From positions 1 through 64,000 of the forward strand of contig JAVKEP010000056.1 of the NCBI GenBank assembly GCA_040221375.1: 64,000 nt of DNA. The letters run 5' to 3'. The DNA comes from SHAN690 sp040221375 (GTDB lineage: Bacteria; Bacteroidota; Bacteroidia; Flavobacteriales_G; Salibacteraceae). This document shows positions 63,120 through 64,000 of this stretch, piece after piece. Position numbers and translations under genes: made by a program. Within the stretch, counting starts at the first letter, position 1. Each line of letters starts with the position of its first letter. The notes under the pieces were generated by a model. That model did not search any database, was not told the origin of the DNA, and was given only the letters and a program-made list of their open reading frames with translations.

Positions 63120-64000
63120 AATTTATACTTCGAGCCAAAACACACTCTCTCAAAGGGACCATCGAACTCCCTGGCTCGAAGAGTATCAGCAATCGGATTC
63201 TGATCATTCAAGCGTTGGCTAAGCAGTCGTTTGAAATCAGCCAATTGAGCAAAGCAGACGATACACAAGTACTTACACAAGCCCTGGAAAGAAATGACAT
63301 CATCACAGATGTAGGGCCAGCGGGGACGGCAATGCGTTTCCTAACAGCGTATTACGCCACCATTCCAGGAGAAAAAGTACTCACTGGCTCAGACCGAATG
63401 AAACGCAGGCCCATTAAGATTCTTGTGGACGCTCTCCGTGACTTAGGCGCCAACATTACCTACTTAGACAAGGAAGGTTTTCCCCCACTGCATATCGAAG
63501 GAAGGCGACTCAGCGGAGGCACGATCAAAATCAATGGCAACGTAAGTAGTCAGTTCATCACGGCTCTGATGTTGATCGGCCCTACCCTGCCCCAGCCTCT
63601 GACGCTGCAAATAGATGGAGATCCACTTTCGAGGCCGTACATCATCATGACCCAGCATCTAATGGAACGATGCGGTGCACAGGTGGATGTACAAGAAAAC
63701 AGAATTGTGGTAAAACCTGGACGCTACCGGTCGAGCGCCTTTGTCATCGAACGCGACTGGTCTGCGGCTGCTTTTTGGATGAGTTTCGGTGTGCTTTCGA
63801 ATCGGACCAATTTGTTGCTCGCTGGATTGACCCAACGATCCATTCAAGGCGATATAGCAGCCATCGACCTGTTTCGCAATTTTGGGATCGAATGCACCTT
63901 CGAAGAGCGCGGACTTCGCTTGACCAAATCAAAGACAGTAAGCGAAACGATTGAATGGAATTTTCGAAATCACCCTGATCTTGTCCAGCCCGCGGTATTT
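63116..64000 (+). CDS. aroA: 5-Enolpyruvylshikimate-3-phosphate synthase, 3'-truncated by window edge
   Basis: The frame is open from the ATG at 63116 to the last base, 295 codons, with no stop. ELPGSKSISNRILI (about 18-31) is the family's PEP-binding start, GPAGTAMRFLTAYYA the second signature, INGNVSSQFITALM a third, and RDWSAAAFWM and a late acidic stretch fit. It condenses shikimate-3-phosphate and PEP. It overlaps aroB by four bases (ATGA). About 110 residues are missing beyond the window. Confidence 0.93.
   Translation, partial: MKFILRAKTHSLKGTIELPGSKSISNRILIIQALAKQSFEISQLSKADDTQVLTQALERNDIITDVGPAGTAMRFLTAYYATIPGEKVLTGSDRMKRRPIKILVDALRDLGANITYLDKEGFPPLHIEGRRLSGGTIKINGNVSSQFITALMLIGPTLPQPLTLQIDGDPLSRPYIIMTQHLMERCGAQVDVQENRIVVKPGRYRSSAFVIERDWSAAAFWMSFGVLSNRTNLLLAGLTQRSIQGDIAAIDLFRNFGIECTFEERGLRLTKSKTVSETIEWNFRNHPDLVQPAVF

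Noticed and set aside
1..64000. tRNA or rRNA genes, insertion sequences, integrases or phage genes
   Set aside because: The intergenic regions are too short for rRNA, no cloverleaf was noticed in them, and no transposase, integrase or phage protein was recognised among the reading frames.

Overview
The window comes from a member of the Bacteroidota, most likely a marine or aquatic Flavobacteriales (Cryomorphaceae/Schleiferiaceae-like; the rank below phylum is inference). The evidence is a fused LpxC-FabZ protein, a PorX-type response regulator/PglZ protein, several very large secreted proteins ending in type 9 secretion (T9SS) sorting domains, DUF4924, DUF4258 and WbqC families, and many upstream TAnnTTTG elements of the kind used by the Bacteroidota sigma factor. 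I see no rRNA, tRNA, CRISPR array, insertion sequence or prophage, and no gene-free stretch longer than about 220 bases.

Layout. 1-1.2 kb (+): the end of a polysaccharide deacetylase and a coupled sulfotransferase. 1.2-14.5 kb (-): a tightly packed 13-gene surface-glycan operon, transcribed from a Wzc-type tyrosine kinase and a Wzx-type flippase down through two sulfotransferases, a DegT/DnrJ aminotransferase, WbqC, a PhyH dioxygenase, a FemAB-like acyltransferase, a methyltransferase, a GNAT, a beta-propeller glycosidase-like protein and two glycosyltransferases. 14.6-19.1 kb (+), divergent from it: a 1036-residue T9SS cargo, a 73-residue peptide with a PID-CTERM sorting tail, an exosortase and its four-helix partner. 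Signal peptidase I and a second WbqC follow. 21.4-25.3 kb: a methyltransferase-like membrane protein, a Tat-signal class V aminotransferase, a CotH-kinase-like T9SS cargo and a lipoprotein. 25.4-29.9 kb (+): acyl-CoA carboxylase beta, CreD and a TPR protein. 30-35.2 kb: a second glycan cluster (two GT4s, an O-antigen ligase/polymerase and an opposing sulfotransferase-GT4 fusion). 35.3-41.7 kb: an ICMT-like protein, MurQ, an unknown acidic protein and a 1412-residue Ig-repeat cargo. 41.7-49.9 kb: NUDIX, MnmD, AcpH, a LytS/LytTR pair, a Skp/OmpH-like lipoprotein, DUF4924, alanine dehydrogenase, TsaE and PorX. 49.9-55.1 kb (+): an HD protein, LpxD, LpxC-FabZ, LpxA and an ABC ATPase. 55.1-64 kb: a choice-of-anchor-L cargo, PurE/PurK, then Hpt, Adk, ObgE, DUF4258, AroB and the start of AroA.

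How it fits together. Much of the window builds or decorates the cell surface: lipid A genes, two glycan clusters carrying four sulfotransferase-like domains, four T9SS cargoes and the T9SS regulator PorX. The most interesting part is 12-19 kb, where glycan assembly genes (Wzc/Wzx) sit back to back with a complete exosortase module: substrate, enzyme and partner. The candidate substrate overlaps the stop codon of a T9SS cargo, so two surface-sorting systems appear to be expressed from one transcript. A second recurrent feature is extreme compaction: all seven convergent gene pairs overlap or abut, and most operon junctions are ATGA or similar overlaps.
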